Positions 12,501 to 26,500 of a stretch of DNA of 64,000 nt are shown here, piece after piece. Below the pieces are notes generated by a model. It saw nothing but the letters and a program-made list of their open reading frames with translations, was not told the DNA's origin and did no database searches. Within the stretch, counting starts at the first letter, position 1. Every line of letters begins with the position of its first letter. Source of the DNA: Aldrovandia affinis (taxonomy: Eukaryota; Chordata; Actinopteri; Notacanthiformes; Halosauridae); the NCBI GenBank assembly GCA_029706075.1, contig JAINUG010000394.1:372001-436000 (forward strand), in the 5' to 3' direction. The position numbers and the translations under genes are program-made.

Positions 12501-15250
12501 CTCTCATTGTTATTACAATCATTATTCATATTCTAAGCAGGCGATCACACAGTGATCTCTTTGAGTGCGAAATGATATCATCAGAAGATGAGGCAATGTA
12601 CATGCCTTTTTATGTGTGTGTGTGTGTCTGTGTGTGCATGTGTGTGTAACTCTGAGTGAGATACACTACTATTAGTGGGCCAGGATTACACTTCATTTGT
12701 AGTGAGATTGATGTTGGCATTTGTGCGGCGTGCACGACGGCACCACATCGGCTGTGTGACATTGTGTTAGTGCAACAGCAAGCCTCCCGCTATTTCAGCA
12801 AGCGCAGGCTCGCTTTGAACAAGCTTACCGTTAAGTTCAGATTTTGGGACAAGAATGAGAGTGGCAGGAGCAGGCCCAGTGGCTTTGTGCTCAATTAGTC
12901 TGGGAGGAGGTGGGTACAACCTTCATTGGAATCACACCAAAGGCTTTTAGAAACAGGGCTGTCCCTGCTTGGTGCTGAGCTGATATTGGTGAAGACCATG
13001 GTAATATTACTCGTTATAGAAAAGGGAAGGGATGGGATTGTTTTTTGCAGCACCAACATTGTGTCTTAATAGGGTGTTGGGCTACTAGAACAGCTTAAAT
13101 GCCCCTTGGCATAGATTCTACAACTGTATGGAACTCTACTGGAGGGATGCAATACCATTATTTCATGAGACATTCCATCATTTGATGTTTTGTTGATGGT
13201 GGTGGAAAACGCTGTCTCAGGCACCGCTCCAGAATCTCCCATAAGTGTTCAATCGGGTTGATGGCCATGGAATATGGTTTACATCGTTTTCATGCTCATC
13301 AAACCATTCAGTGACCACTTGTGCTATGTGGATGGGGCATTATCATCCTGGAAGAGACCACTCCCATCAGGATAGAAATGCTTCACCATAGGATGAAGGT
13401 GATCACTCAGAATTGCTTTGCATTTATTGCTGTTTACTTTGCCCTCTAAGGGGTTAAGTGGACCTAAACCAATGCCTGCAGTAACTTATATATATATATA
13501 TATATATATACACTGTATATGTTGTGGCAGCCCAATGGGCTGCACAAGAAAATGGCTGCCTGGCCTACAACACATGGGAGTCAAGAAACACTACATTTCC
13601 CAGCAGGCCACAGTCACACCTGAGCCAAGTGAAAGTGATGGGACTAACGGCCAGCTGAAAGCCATTTCGAGGCCTATTTAAAGGGCTGATTCTGTGACAC
13701 AGGGAGAGGAGTAGGAACGTGAGTGGGAAGAAGTTGCTGTGTGAGTTTGTAAGAGTGAGTACTGTGAAGTCTATTGACCAGCCAGTGTTTTTGAGTGTTT
13801 TTGAGTGTTTTTGAGTGTTTTTGAGTGTTTTTGAGTGTGAAATTGGATTGTTTGAGGACCCCCCTTTGGATTTGACTACGGACTGGATTGCGGACTTGGA
13901 ACTGGATTTTGGAATTAGATTGGACTTTGACAACGAGATAAGGATTTGTGGACTTTGTGTTTGTATTCCCCTGAAGACCCCACCCTTTGTTTTGTGTTGT
14001 CAAGAGTAGTAGTTTAATAAATTATCATTTTTGTTTTGAATACTGCCTCCTCTGTGTTCTTCAACTTGCCTACGCCCTCTGCAAGGTCCGTGAGTGTCGC
14101 CCAACCCCTGGGGACACCACAATGTATATACATTCTATATTTTAGTGATGCATCATAACATTGTTGGTGTTTATATTAATATTAAATCCTACAATACCAA
14201 GCCCTTCTGTATGAACCATTCAGGCTGAAACACTTTCAATGGCACTGCAGTGCCTTGCCTTAAATGTGAAACATGCGTGTAGCACAGTGGTTAGCCAGGG
14301 AAAACGAGAAAATGCTTTGAGTGTAGGATTTTTTCATTTGCGAGGGAACACTTTTCAAGGTTCACAATAAGTTCTGTTCAACACTGACTTTCACCTGTCA
14401 TTGCGTCTGCCATGCTAATCCTGCTGTGAATGGCAGTGCCTTTCCTTTGACTTTGTTTAGACTGCCAAGTAAAAAATATGTAGTCACATCTCCCAAACAA
14501 ACGTATACCTGTGAAAATTGATTTATCACTGCAACAATTGTTTAATTGTATCACATACACATGCACACATACACAAACACACATAGGTACACACATGAAT
14601 GAACACATACCTGTACACACATGTGTGCACACTCGCACTCACACACATACACATACGCACGCACACACCCACCACACACACACACACACACACACACAGA
14701 TAGGTACACACACACATGCATGAACACACACCTGTACACATGTGTACACATACGCAGACACACACCTGAACACACACATACACACATACACCAATGGGAA
14801 TTAACTTGTCACTGTGGAAGGCATTACAGCCTGTAATACCTGTCGGGGTGTCAGGACGCCCCCTGGTGTCATGGCCACTCCATCCAGCTGCCCTTACCAT
14901 TTGAGTCTGTGTGCCATGAAAGCTGGTGGAATCCTACAGAAGGCCTCAGCACCTCTACACAGAGCTGTAAGAACACACGCTTCTGTCTCTCAGCACAGAA
15001 AAGCTGCTTCTGCTGTCTTTCACACCCGATCAGATCAGAGAAACTGTAGGATGCTACGTCTTTGTGACAGAGGCCTCGCTTTTTGTGAGTGCACCACTGT
15101 GCCTGGCGCTAACAGGCTGTGTTATGTGTACATAACTCTTGGGACAGCATGTAAAAAAGGGTGTTGGGCTCATTTTGTGTGCGAATGTGTGTGTGCGTAG
15201 GTGTTTGCATCCATGTGTATTTTAGAAAGTATGTGTGTGTGTGTGTGTGT

Positions 15251-15281
<31 letters not shown>

Positions 15282-15750
15282 GTAGGGTTGCAAAGGAAAA
15301 TAATGATCGCCAAGGAAACATTTAGTCAGCATCCTACCTCCTACAATTGATCAACCACAGTTTGACACAGACAAATATAATCGGAATTGAGATAAATTGG
15401 TAATGGTATAATAGAGTGAATAGATAGCTGATAAATCTAGTAGCTATGCTTGCTGCTAATATTGTAGCTAAACTTAGCAAGCATTTATGCATTGTTCAAA
15501 ACTACTTAGCTAGCTAACTACCCCCTAAAGTTTAAACAGTACATGTCCTATGATTACAAATTCCTATTCAATTCCCATAAAACCCCACTGAAATTCTTCC
15601 TGTTTCGAAAATTCATGGAATGTGTGTGTGCTTGTCTGTACATGTGTGAATGCATGTGTATGTTAGAGAGAGAGTATGTGTGTGTGCATGTGTGTGTGTG
15701 TGTGGGGGTTTACATGTGTGAACACACGTGCATGTTAGAGAGAGAATGTA

Positions 15751-15781
<31 letters not shown>

Positions 15782-18700
15782 ACATGTGTGAATGCGCGTG
15801 TATGTTAGAGAGAGTGTGTGTGCCTGTGTGTGTACATGTGTGAACGCACATGTATGTTAGAGAGAGAGTGTGCGTGTGTACATATGTGAATGCACATGTG
15901 TGTTAGACAGAGAGAGAGTGTGTGTGTGTGTGTACATGTGTGAATGCACGTGTATGTTAGAGAGAGAGTGTGTGTGTGCACGTGCATGCTGCGGCAGATA
16001 CTCACTGCTCCCTTGTCAGGAAAAATTAGGACAGTCTTCTGTATGAAACTACAAGAGCAGCTGATTCTCTAACGCTGTCTATTTCTATTCTGTGCGTGAG
16101 TGTGAGTGTGTGTGTGTGCAGAGGGTCCAGTGCAGCCCTGTTTGATCATTCTTCATCTGTTGGTACCATGTAATGGACATACTGTATACTATATGGTGTT
16201 CAATCTTAGTCACATTAATGGGTTCTAAACATGCGTCATTATAATATACTTTTTATGTTGCGATTTTTCACATTCTTCCTTGTGAGTGTTAGGTGTGTTC
16301 AGAGTGCAGCTGTGTCCAACAGTGTCCTGATGTGTAGATTTTATGATACTTTAGGGAGTTCAGTTACTGTGTGTCACCCTCACTGTGCACTTTCAGACAG
16401 AGCCCAGGCATTTTGCTTCTACAGCCCTTAATGTGGTTCAGTGAGATTCTATTGTCTCAGAGGGGACATTATCCAGGTCATGGTACAGGAAAAACCACAG
16501 ACCGAAAGGACATTCTGAGAACTCACACAGGCTGGCAACAGCCTCACCCCCCTTCCTGAATGGAGAGAGGAGAAATGGAAGGTGTGTGTGTCCCCTCCTC
16601 TCCCCAAACCCCACCCCCTCCTCTCCCTGCACCCTACTCCCTATCCCCTCCTCTCCCTGCCCTCTCTTTACCCCCACCCCTTCTTCTCCAAACCCCTCCT
16701 CTCCCTCACCCCACCCACCCTCTCCTAAACTCCCTTCTCCCTGCATTCAGATGCCCCCCCCCCATCCCCCCACACACCACATCCCTTCCTCTCCCTGCAT
16801 CCCTCCTCTCTCTGTGTAGCTGTTCCCTGCCTCTCAGGTCCACAACTCCAGGACATAAATAACCCAGGATAATTCTGCTGCACAGCTTTGAATACCTAAT
16901 TAGTGAATGACTTCTCACTGCTTGTGGTGGTCCAGTCTCTCTACCCCTCAGAAGAAAACTAATTTATTTCACGCTGTGGTGAAGGATGGCTAGTTTAGCT
17001 GCTCCATGAGAGCCAAGGCTTTGATTGTATGGCATTCCGTTGTATTCGGGGGGGTGGGGCAAGTGTCCATCGAGTCGTCAGTGTCAACCTAGTCCTATTG
17101 GCTGGTGGTTGTCAAGGTAGCCATTGCTGTAAAATCTGCTGTAATGGAGGGCCCCGCTGGGACCGTTGACTGGAGGCGCTGTGAGTGGCAGGCACATCGC
17201 TGCCCCCGGAGGCATGGCGCAGCGTCGCACATGAATGAAGTTTTAAAATCCATTAACACTAATTAGATACTGGCGACTCTTGTCAGTTCAAGAGGAACCA
17301 GAAATGAAGATACTTCTCTAACGTCTGTCTTTTTTCATCACTTTATTTTCTTCTCTTATTTTTGGAATATTAATCCTGAAGTGGACATTGTCTTAAACTG
17401 TTTATTGAGTTTATCTTTTGTCATATGGTCTGCCTTTGTGTGATTTGGTGAATGGACGTTTAAAAAAATCTCTCATACAGCTTTGGGTTGATGTGCCCAG
17501 GTTGTCAGGTTGTGCTCATACAGTAGAAGGATATCCTTCACCACAAGTAAGCACTAGTTGCTTATGAGATTCCCATGGAGCACATTTGCCCCCTGCGTGC
17601 TTTCACCTGTGAGCAACACGGGATAACGGTGTGAAATTTAGAGCGGTTTCTAGTGTCGCTCATAAACATGCACCCAGCAGATGGATAAATATCATGCTCC
17701 TTATTGAATTGCTCTTCTGCCCTTCAGCACACTCCCTGGATCTTTCCTCCGTTATTTATTGTGGGAAATGTCATGCCAGACATGCCGCTCTGTGACTTCC
17801 CTGCCGGTGTGATTGGCGTGGGCCTTGCAAGCGGGCCAGGAAAAGCGCAACGTAATTAAAAGCCTTCTCGCACCTTCGTTGCCCAGATCTCCAGCAGCTT
17901 CCACCTTTGTGCCCTGTTGAGAGCTCGACAAATCAATTCCTCTCCCAATTGAATCCGAGTTTGAATGCCATGGGATCGACCCAGGCCATTAAAAGCACAA
18001 TACCCTTCCCCAATGACTGTGTCTAACGCTGCGACATTGTATTTATTGTGAGCGCCGTGCGGCCGTGACGTCTCCACGAGCGGTCCATTCTTCACCAACT
18101 TCCCTATTCAGGTTGTGTGCTTGGGATTGAACCAATGTGTGATCGTAATTTGCATTCTCAAAAGGCCTAAGGAAGAAGCGAGAGACTGAAAGAAATGGGC
18201 ACCAGAAACAAAAGAGGGAGGAGAAAGGGAAGAAGCAGAATGGTAAACCGTAAAGTTTTGACACGTTGAGCGAGGAAATACCATATAGCACACATTCATT
18301 TAGATGTTTGGTATTCATTGTTTTTTATTTACCTCAAATGGTAATTTGCACAGGCAGTGCAGTTCTCTTTCCCTGGGTAGGGCTGAACGAGCAGCACACA
18401 TGCGTGCATGCCTTTGGGTATGCATGCTTATGAGAGTGGCGCTAATGCTATAAATTCATTACAGCTTTGGAAAGAAGTCTGGCAGTCTTTGCGAGGGACT
18501 GCCGAGATGTTTCTCGGGTGACAGTGAGGATTTCGGGAACGTCAGATATTCTCTTTTAACAAGAGCTTTTCCTGGGCAGCCCTGGTGTCAGATTTCAGCA
18601 CTGTGATTGGTTTTCAGTTGCTTTTCTGCACCAGAAAGGGCAAGGTCTGACTTATCCACATTTTCAACACAAGGTGGAAGAGCTCCACATTCAGACTGAC

Positions 18701-21700
18701 TGGGAAGAGACAGAAAAATCGCTACATTTGAGACATTTTCTGACAAGTCCCAACTTTCCCTTTGAAGGGAGGCTTTATGCAGAGGCTAAAATAAAGATTT
18801 TGGGGGCGTTTTTGTGTAACATGATCCCAGCGGCACCCTTATAAAACCATAAAGGACTGTTAGTGAAAGCTGGGGCAATCTCTGGGATTTATGTGGATAA
18901 AAGCAATATCTATGAACTGTACTCTACTGTTTTCTGTATGCACTGCAGTTTATGAAATATTGGGATTGATGTGATTGGCAGGCTTAAAGCTGGGAGATTG
19001 AGCCAGCTACTTACAGATGGCAGGTCAGGGGGACCAGTGGCCCTCGTGTCAGTCCCATGAGCACTTAGCCTTCAACATCTTGCTCAGTTGATGTATGCGG
19101 TCTGTTTCACGGACCACGGCAGGAGGGTGAGGTGCATTACAGTATAGGCGGGGCGAGTGGGTGAATGAGCACCCTCTAGACTCAGCTGAGTAGTATTGAA
19201 TGATCTGTGATGCATTTAATATGGAGTTGTGACTTAGTGGGGGGGGACTGGCCTTGTATCAAGAAGGTTGAAGGTTTGATTTGCAGGTAAGATACTGCAG
19301 TGGTAGCTTTAACCTGAATTGCTTCAGTAAATATCCATCCATAAAAATCCACATTTACAACCAGATAATGGGCAAAGTGTAAGCTATGTGAGGGCACCTG
19401 CCAAGAAAATAAACACTGCAATGCAGCACAGTAAAATTGGCCAGCTGATCTACATATATCACCAGCAATCAGTGACTGAAAGCTCTCACTTCTCTCTTCT
19501 CATACATTCAGTTTGACTCAGTTCACAAAATAAGTCCATTATTCTGCCTTATGAATAAGTCATGGGTGGAATGAACATTGCCAACCTCCCAAAAAGAATC
19601 ATAAAAGGTTTATTAGTTAAATGTTGGCAGGCAAGGCAAAGGAGAAGAGCTTGCATTTTGTATGTCTCTCCCTCAGGAACACAGATTAGTCTATCCTTTT
19701 AGCAGTGAAAGTGTTTGGTACTTTCTTGGAACTTTTCCTATTTATAATAATCCTTTGTGTTATGATTTGGACATGTTTAATGGGCATTTGAGGTATCCCT
19801 ACCTGGCTTTGGACTGCTATTGTGTAAATAATCCCTTTATTTGAAAATTGTATTTTCCTGTTATGCCCCTGTATTTTAAATAGAATGGTTCTGTGAGTGG
19901 GGGGTAGAATGTTCACTTCATGCATTGTATTCAGTTGGTGTCCTTGTATTTTTTAACCCTGTTGAAGAACACCAGGCTAAAATATATTTGTATTCCCTTA
20001 TAAGTGTTTTTGTTTATCTGATTTGACCTCTATGGAAATTTCATTGCACATACCACGCCGGTTGTAGGATTTTTCTTGGATTGGTTGGGACAAGCCCACT
20101 GTAAAAACATATCTGCGTTTGCTGTGCACTTTGTTGTCGTTTGAATAGATTTTTGTTGTGCCTTATGGCTTCAGATACATTCAGACACTCAAGTTAAAGG
20201 CCCAGAACATCACAGTGAATGGTCTCTATGAGTGGGCTTCAGCTCTTATCTCAAAAGTAAGTTTATTTACTCAAAGTCATGCTCCCATACTACACATTTT
20301 TATACAGTATTTCTGGGTGGGGTTATTTTTTAGGGAGACATTATAGAAAGCCCATCTCCAACCCCTGATTGGTTGGGTGGTGCATCTTTCCAGTGGTTGT
20401 TGAAGCATGGGGGTGTGAACGGAAAATTGACGTCAACTTGTAATGATGTCAACCTGTAAGGTCTTTTTTTGGGTTTTTGTTTTTGCCTGGGTCACTGGGG
20501 GACAACCACCTCTTCAGGTGAGAGGGTTAACACCTGGGCTTAATTAACACCTGGGTGTAATTAAGCCCTGTCCAGTTGTCATAAATAGCAGTGCTGCAGT
20601 AGCTCAAGTTAGCTCATTTCTTGTGTTGGTGTAGGAGAAGCAATAACTTCAGTTGCTCTCTCCTTAAATCTGTATTCATTTATATTTCTTGTCTTTTCTC
20701 TACTTTCTGTTTGTTTGGTACTGGGGGGACAACACCTTCAGTTGCCCTCCCCATTGATTTGTTTGAATTTTTCCCTTCCTTTTTTTTCCCTCTTTACCTT
20801 TTTGTTTTGGCTCTTTTCTTTTTGCCTATTGTTTTGATAGGATTGGTGGGTGGCCATGGTCATAGGCCTGGCCATCTTATAGACCCCGAAAGACCCTGTT
20901 TTTTGGACCCAAAGTGACCATTTTGTTTTATTTAGAAAAGGGGAAACGTAACACCTGTAAATGAGTATGTTTTCAAATAGACTGACAGTGGAATTCCCGA
21001 CTGTAATTGTGGGCTCATCCCATTGCTGCAATATTCAGTATCTTGCGGATTGTGATTGTTTCATTAGAAATATAATGAAATTAGAAATGAGCTGTGCTTT
21101 GTTAAAAAGTTGATTGCATTTGGTTGGTCTGTATCAAACAGTTGATTTGGTAACTTGTGTTTATTTGCTCTCCAGTTTGTCTACAGTTCACAGTTGATTA
21201 GTGTGTCTGCACTCATATGTTTTAGCTCAGTTGTTTATATCTTAGGCCTGTATTATGTATGTTGCTTGTGCTATTTTGAGGAGTGCAGAGCTACAGTACC
21301 CTTTTTCGTAGCTTTCTCCTTCACATGTGTTTGCAGGTTCTATAGACCTACATTAGGAAATGTGCGGGCATACCCCATTTTAATTAATGTTAGGTTTAGA
21401 CAGCTAGCACATATTGATTTACATTGGGACTAATTCATCCGGGATGGATACCAACGGCAGTCTGTCAGGCCACACCTGGATGTTTACTCTCTCACAGGCA
21501 CGCTGCAGACTGGTTTCAGTTGAGCAAACGTTCGTGACAGTAATTTCTCATTCGCTTCTCTGCTGGAGGTGAATAATTTACATTCAGACTGAATGTTTCA
21601 TGGGAGTGCAGAGAGTGCTTTCAGAGAAAAATTAAGCAAAAAAGTACCTCCTGCTCTGCATGAGAAATCTATCGGATGTGCTGATGTCAAAGAAGGAAAT

Positions 21701-23479
21701 TCCCATTGAAGAACCTGGACCTCTGTTTCCCTCCCTAATTCTACTGTAGAGTGAGGGGGTCATAAACCTTCCCAATATCCCCAAAACATTCCCCAGGGCA
21801 GCTCTGCTCTCAGACGGGGGACTTCACTGAGCAGCCACGTCATGTTTTCAGAAAGTAAAGCCTAATTTGCTTGGAATTTCATGCTCCAGTGGAGGGTTGA
21901 TGCGTTAATGAATTAATGAAGCTAGCAGATTTTGGATGATGGACTGTAGAAAATTGCCTGATGAAACTTGGACTTCTGTGTATGTGTGTGTGTGTGTGTG
22001 CGTGCGTGCATACGTGTGTGTGTGTGTACAACACGCTCATTTCTCACTGTCAGACTGAATTACACACCCTCTATGAGAGGGGTGTCTCCGACTGTCAGTC
22101 AGGGAAGTAGAACCATGTAACTGAATGTAGCCTATGTTAAACTATACCTTCACTCTGCCTCATTTGTCAAGCAATCAAAGTGTACAAGAAACATACATTT
22201 TCTTCACCTGTGTTTCTGGGGAGAAAACTGTACTGTCAGCGATATTACTGAACAGGCCACACTTTATAATTAGTCTAACTTCATTTATAACTTAATTTTA
22301 ACTTCATCTAAGTTCTTTATAGCACCTTTATTAGCATTATATTGCCATTTTATAAAGCAGTTGTAAAAATGTGTACTTCATGACAACTGGCATATAGAGT
22401 AAGGTACCAAATCATTCTCTTCAGAATGATTTGATTTTTGACATTACATGCAGTCATGTATTGTATCACTATAGCACAAAGAGATGAGATTATCGGTCAC
22501 TGTAACACTACACAACGATCACAATCCTCTAACTTGGGCTGCCACTCTGAAAGAATGGATTGCGATACATCTCAACATGTGACCTGAGATGTGACAGGGA
22601 ATTCAGAGTAGTTTTCAGCCATATTTCTATTGGATTATTTATGAATCCTTTAATAGGATATGCTTCTATACACATTAATTCAGAAATATGTCAGTTGTCA
22701 TGTCATAAACTAGAGCAGAGTAGTCGATAACTTGACGAACTGGCAAAAGACCAGCTGCGTGCTACAGACATGGCTTTTATATGAGTCGCATAGAGTCACC
22801 TGATATTAAGCCAGCTAAAGCCATATTGTATCCCTCAAAAAATGCTGATATCATTTTAGTTGTGCCTCTGTTGCAGTGAGCTGGTCAGCACAGACTTGTC
22901 AAAGGCCTGTCAAAAGTGTTTCAATTAACACTTTTCCTTAAATTTGACTTATAAATACATAAAAGTATAACTTTTTTTTACTGCAGGCACAATTTCTTTC
23001 ATACATTTTTTCATAGCCAAACTGTATTTTGAAGCAGATACAATTTTTGTTTTTTTCTGATTTTATCACATTTTCTCCCAATTTAATAGCCAATTACACC
23101 CTTCTGTTGTCATGTCAATCCCCCCTCGTATTGTGAGTTCGCTGCCGCAGCCCTGTGACTGGTAGTGACAAAGGCAAAGTATAGTTTCCTCCGAGACAGT
23201 ACTCGCCAGGCTGTCGACCGTAACTCCGGTACTACAGAGCCACTCCTGTGCACAGCGAACCTCCTGTTGGCTTCCCTCCCCCCTCCCTGGGGCGGACAGC
23301 CAATTGCCGCCCCCGGTGGCACTCCCAGCCAGAGCCGACTCTGGCGTGGTCGGTGGAATCGAACCCCGGTTGCAGTGGCTAGCGAACGTCGTAACCACTA
23401 GACCACCCGGGAGGCCTATCAGACATTACCTTTGATTGTGAGTAAAAAGTTAGGGACAGATATTTATTGAAACAAACCC

Positions 23480-23510
<31 letters not shown>

Positions 23511-26500
23511 TGGCAGAGTTATTCTATTGGTTAAGACACTGAACTTGCTGTTTTAGGAACTTTAGATATCTGTGTGCTATAAAAGGAGATGCACATTTAT
23601 TATCATTTTTTTTTGCATAATCCTCATTGCAATTTAATATTGTGAATTTTGAACATTATAACAATTTGATATCCAGAGCTTATTTGCCATTACGGTTGCT
23701 TAAATATTGTAGCTACTTTGCGAGAATGCTAGCTACTAGTAAGTCTAATTTGGTCTGTCTACCAAGTTCATTAAAATCTCATGGTGTGAAGCAAGTCAGA
23801 CACTCTCAGAAGTGCAGAAAGATTAACATGATGATTCTTATGACCAAAATGATGGACTTGACAATGGACTTGTTCTGACTGGATATTTTGCAGCTGATCA
23901 GCAACTATTTACCTACTGGTAAAGTGATGCCATAAATGATAGCAAAGAGTGTTGAATGAATGCTGCATTTTGCACAGTGTTGAATAATCAATTTTCTTTT
24001 TTTGTTTTTCAGAAATCTGTTGGACAGGGATACCTTTTCTAAATCTGATCCAAGTAAGACACTTTATCCTTCATTACAGTGTGTCTGTTTTTGGTTCTGT
24101 GTTTTGGGTGAAATGTTGAAGTGGAAGAGACATTAGCAGTGGTTCCCGTATATAATTATAATTCTATAATTAAACCATAGCGGAAAATTGCAGCGTGTGA
24201 TATGCACATGATCGTTGCTTTTATGAACAATTCCATCTGAGTATGTATTCTTACTTTGGACTTTCATTTTATTGTTAACTATACTATCTAGCTAGAGGTT
24301 GACTCTGATGATGGATCACGTAATTTACGATGGATATTGTAACTATAAAACTAGATAAAATATAAAACCTGCTAATAGCTTCGCTGCCTGCACGTCACAC
24401 TTTACCCTGGCAAATTAAATTAACAAACATATTTAACTAAACAATGTACAAAACATCATAGTTTACATGGCATAAAATCATGAGTTATATAACAGCAACA
24501 CAACACTAAGGTCACCATGGGAAAATATATTTAATTGAAAGCCAAGCCACTCATTGAATCCATGCAGGTCATTCTTGATTGAAGACACGCATTACTAATC
24601 TTAATTCATTGCAAAAGTTATGGTAGTAGGCTATCTGTAGATTAAGATTAGCAATTTTATTTCTAGGCTACTATAGGCTAATTGTACTTCATGTGGTACA
24701 TACAAATACGCCTGTTTGCATCCAAAAATAAAAACGCGAAACATATGTGTATTATTCGGCCAAAATGTATTACTTTGCATTTCAAGGATTGATAAACCCA
24801 ATAACCAGCATTAATTAACTTGACAAGAATGATGGATATCACAAAATAGTATTTTAACATATAGGCTACTCACTAAATATACGGTCTGTAACTGGGAAAT
24901 TAATGAGATAATGACACATCAGTTGTGGATATGGATGGGGTTACTGATCCACTTTCCCACATAGAGAGGCTGTATGGACACTGATGAACCATAAATTAAT
25001 CATTTTCTTTCCCACTGAAGTCAATTCTAATTCCAGTTCCAGTACCATGATGCCTAATGTCATAAATGGGCCACCAGTCAGGGAATTCCCCTTTTGGCAG
25101 GCAATGGAGATTTTCTTCTCCAAGGACAAGAAAATGTCGGGATTCAACCTGCACAATGTGCAACAGGAAAAAATATTGTAAAAATGTTGCTTTTGTTGTC
25201 TCCTTTAAATATTGAACAGTATATTTATACAAATAATATACAATATATAATAGCTGACTTTGGTCAAGTATATTGAGTTGGGTAGCATTTTAGTCAGGAG
25301 ATTTGATGATTATTTTCTGTGAAGTCCGGACGAGGACCCAGGCGCAGACCAGGATAAGGCAGGAAAGGAACGTTTATTGATCAAGCAAGGTTCAAAAGCT
25401 GATAGTCAGAGGTAGATAAAGTACAAAATCGAAATCCAAAAGAGTAGTCAAAAAGGCAGTCCAAAAATCAAAACCAAATATACAGAAAGGCAAACAAACA
25501 AAATCGGAAGGCAAAAAACTTGTAGTCAAACAGAAGGGGTGTCTCGGGAAATACAACAAACTTTGGCTTACACACAATCGGCACAGTGAATATTGATCAA
25601 CGTTCTGACGAATACTGAATGCAAACAAGGAACTTAAATACATGTGGGGAAGGGAAACACAATAGGAATCAGGTGTGACTGGGAGGAGAGAAGGGCAAGA
25701 ACACAGGTGAGAACGATAGGGATCACTAATATAATAAAAAGGGGAGGAAAAAGACACGGACTGGGAAGCACATAGACACACTGAAAATAAACGACCTGGA
25801 ATAGCAGGTAGACACGTGCACAGTTAGAAGGGGAGGAGCGCATAGAAAGAAAATGCATGCAGACAAGGCGATAGGAGAGAAGCGTACAGGGATAGGACAA
25901 CGAGAGAGAGAATGATAGCAGTAGATAGAAATGTGAGATAATTAGTAATTAGTCAATGTTAGTAACGTAATCTAAATCCCTAATGTTAGTAGATTAGTTG
26001 GTTAGTACTATTTACACCTAACTAATATATACAGAGTGATAGAAAGAAAGAAGGAAGTAAACGAGATAGGAAAATAAGGCAGAAAACCCGTAAAGTTGAA
26101 ATCACCCGAATAGTGCAATAACAAAGACGAGGAGTGGATTATCGAAAAACAAGGAACACAGACAGACGGGGAAACAGACGTGAAAGATGAGTGATGATGA
26201 GAAAATAATAAAATACAAAAACAAGCAGAACAAACGTGGCAAAACATAAACATTTTCCCTCTCAATGTCAAAAACATTTATGAAATTATCTCTCATAAAT
26301 GCTAAACTTTCAGGGGGAGGTCCCCACTTATGAAATAAAATCACATGTACGTGCACCACAACATGTTATATGACCCACTGCTCCAGAAAACGAAACCTAG
26401 GGGAAGCACTGATTGGCTTGCCTGATTTATAAGGTTTAGCTCTCTGAGTGTCACCAAACCTTGGCTCTGGCCCCTTCCCCCAACACTGCCCCCCACACCC

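Larger units (their letters stand above)
573..24012 (+). other. Copine intron 1 (23.4 kb)
   Basis: The intron runs from GTAAGG to TTTTTCAG. Recognisable repeats are listed separately. In the remaining stretches (573-1955, 2012-2282, 2591-5298, 6442-6639, 6836-8379, 9531-10323, 11475-11759, 11940-13044, 14126-14549, 16001-19224, 19441-20439, 20961-23039 and 23421-24012, apart from short simple repeats) I see no gene, RNA or clear repeat. A GC-richer patch at 1430-1610 has an open + frame but no recognisable protein features. Confidence 0.8.

Noticed and set aside
13786-13839. CRISPR-like direct repeats
   Set aside because: The 11-base units are contiguous with no spacers, and the setting is a eukaryotic solo LTR.
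16560-16862. Proline-rich 100-codon frame
   Set aside because: It arises from a C/T low-complexity tract and has neither a start context nor a domain.
20621-20917. Hydrophobic 98-codon frame, possible membrane protein
   Set aside because: The leucine/phenylalanine richness comes from T-rich DNA inside a probable repeat; no family is recognised.
23350-23418. Possible tRNA gene on the minus strand
   Set aside because: Box A and B motifs are present but they head a longer SINE; no good cloverleaf or anticodon arm could be built.
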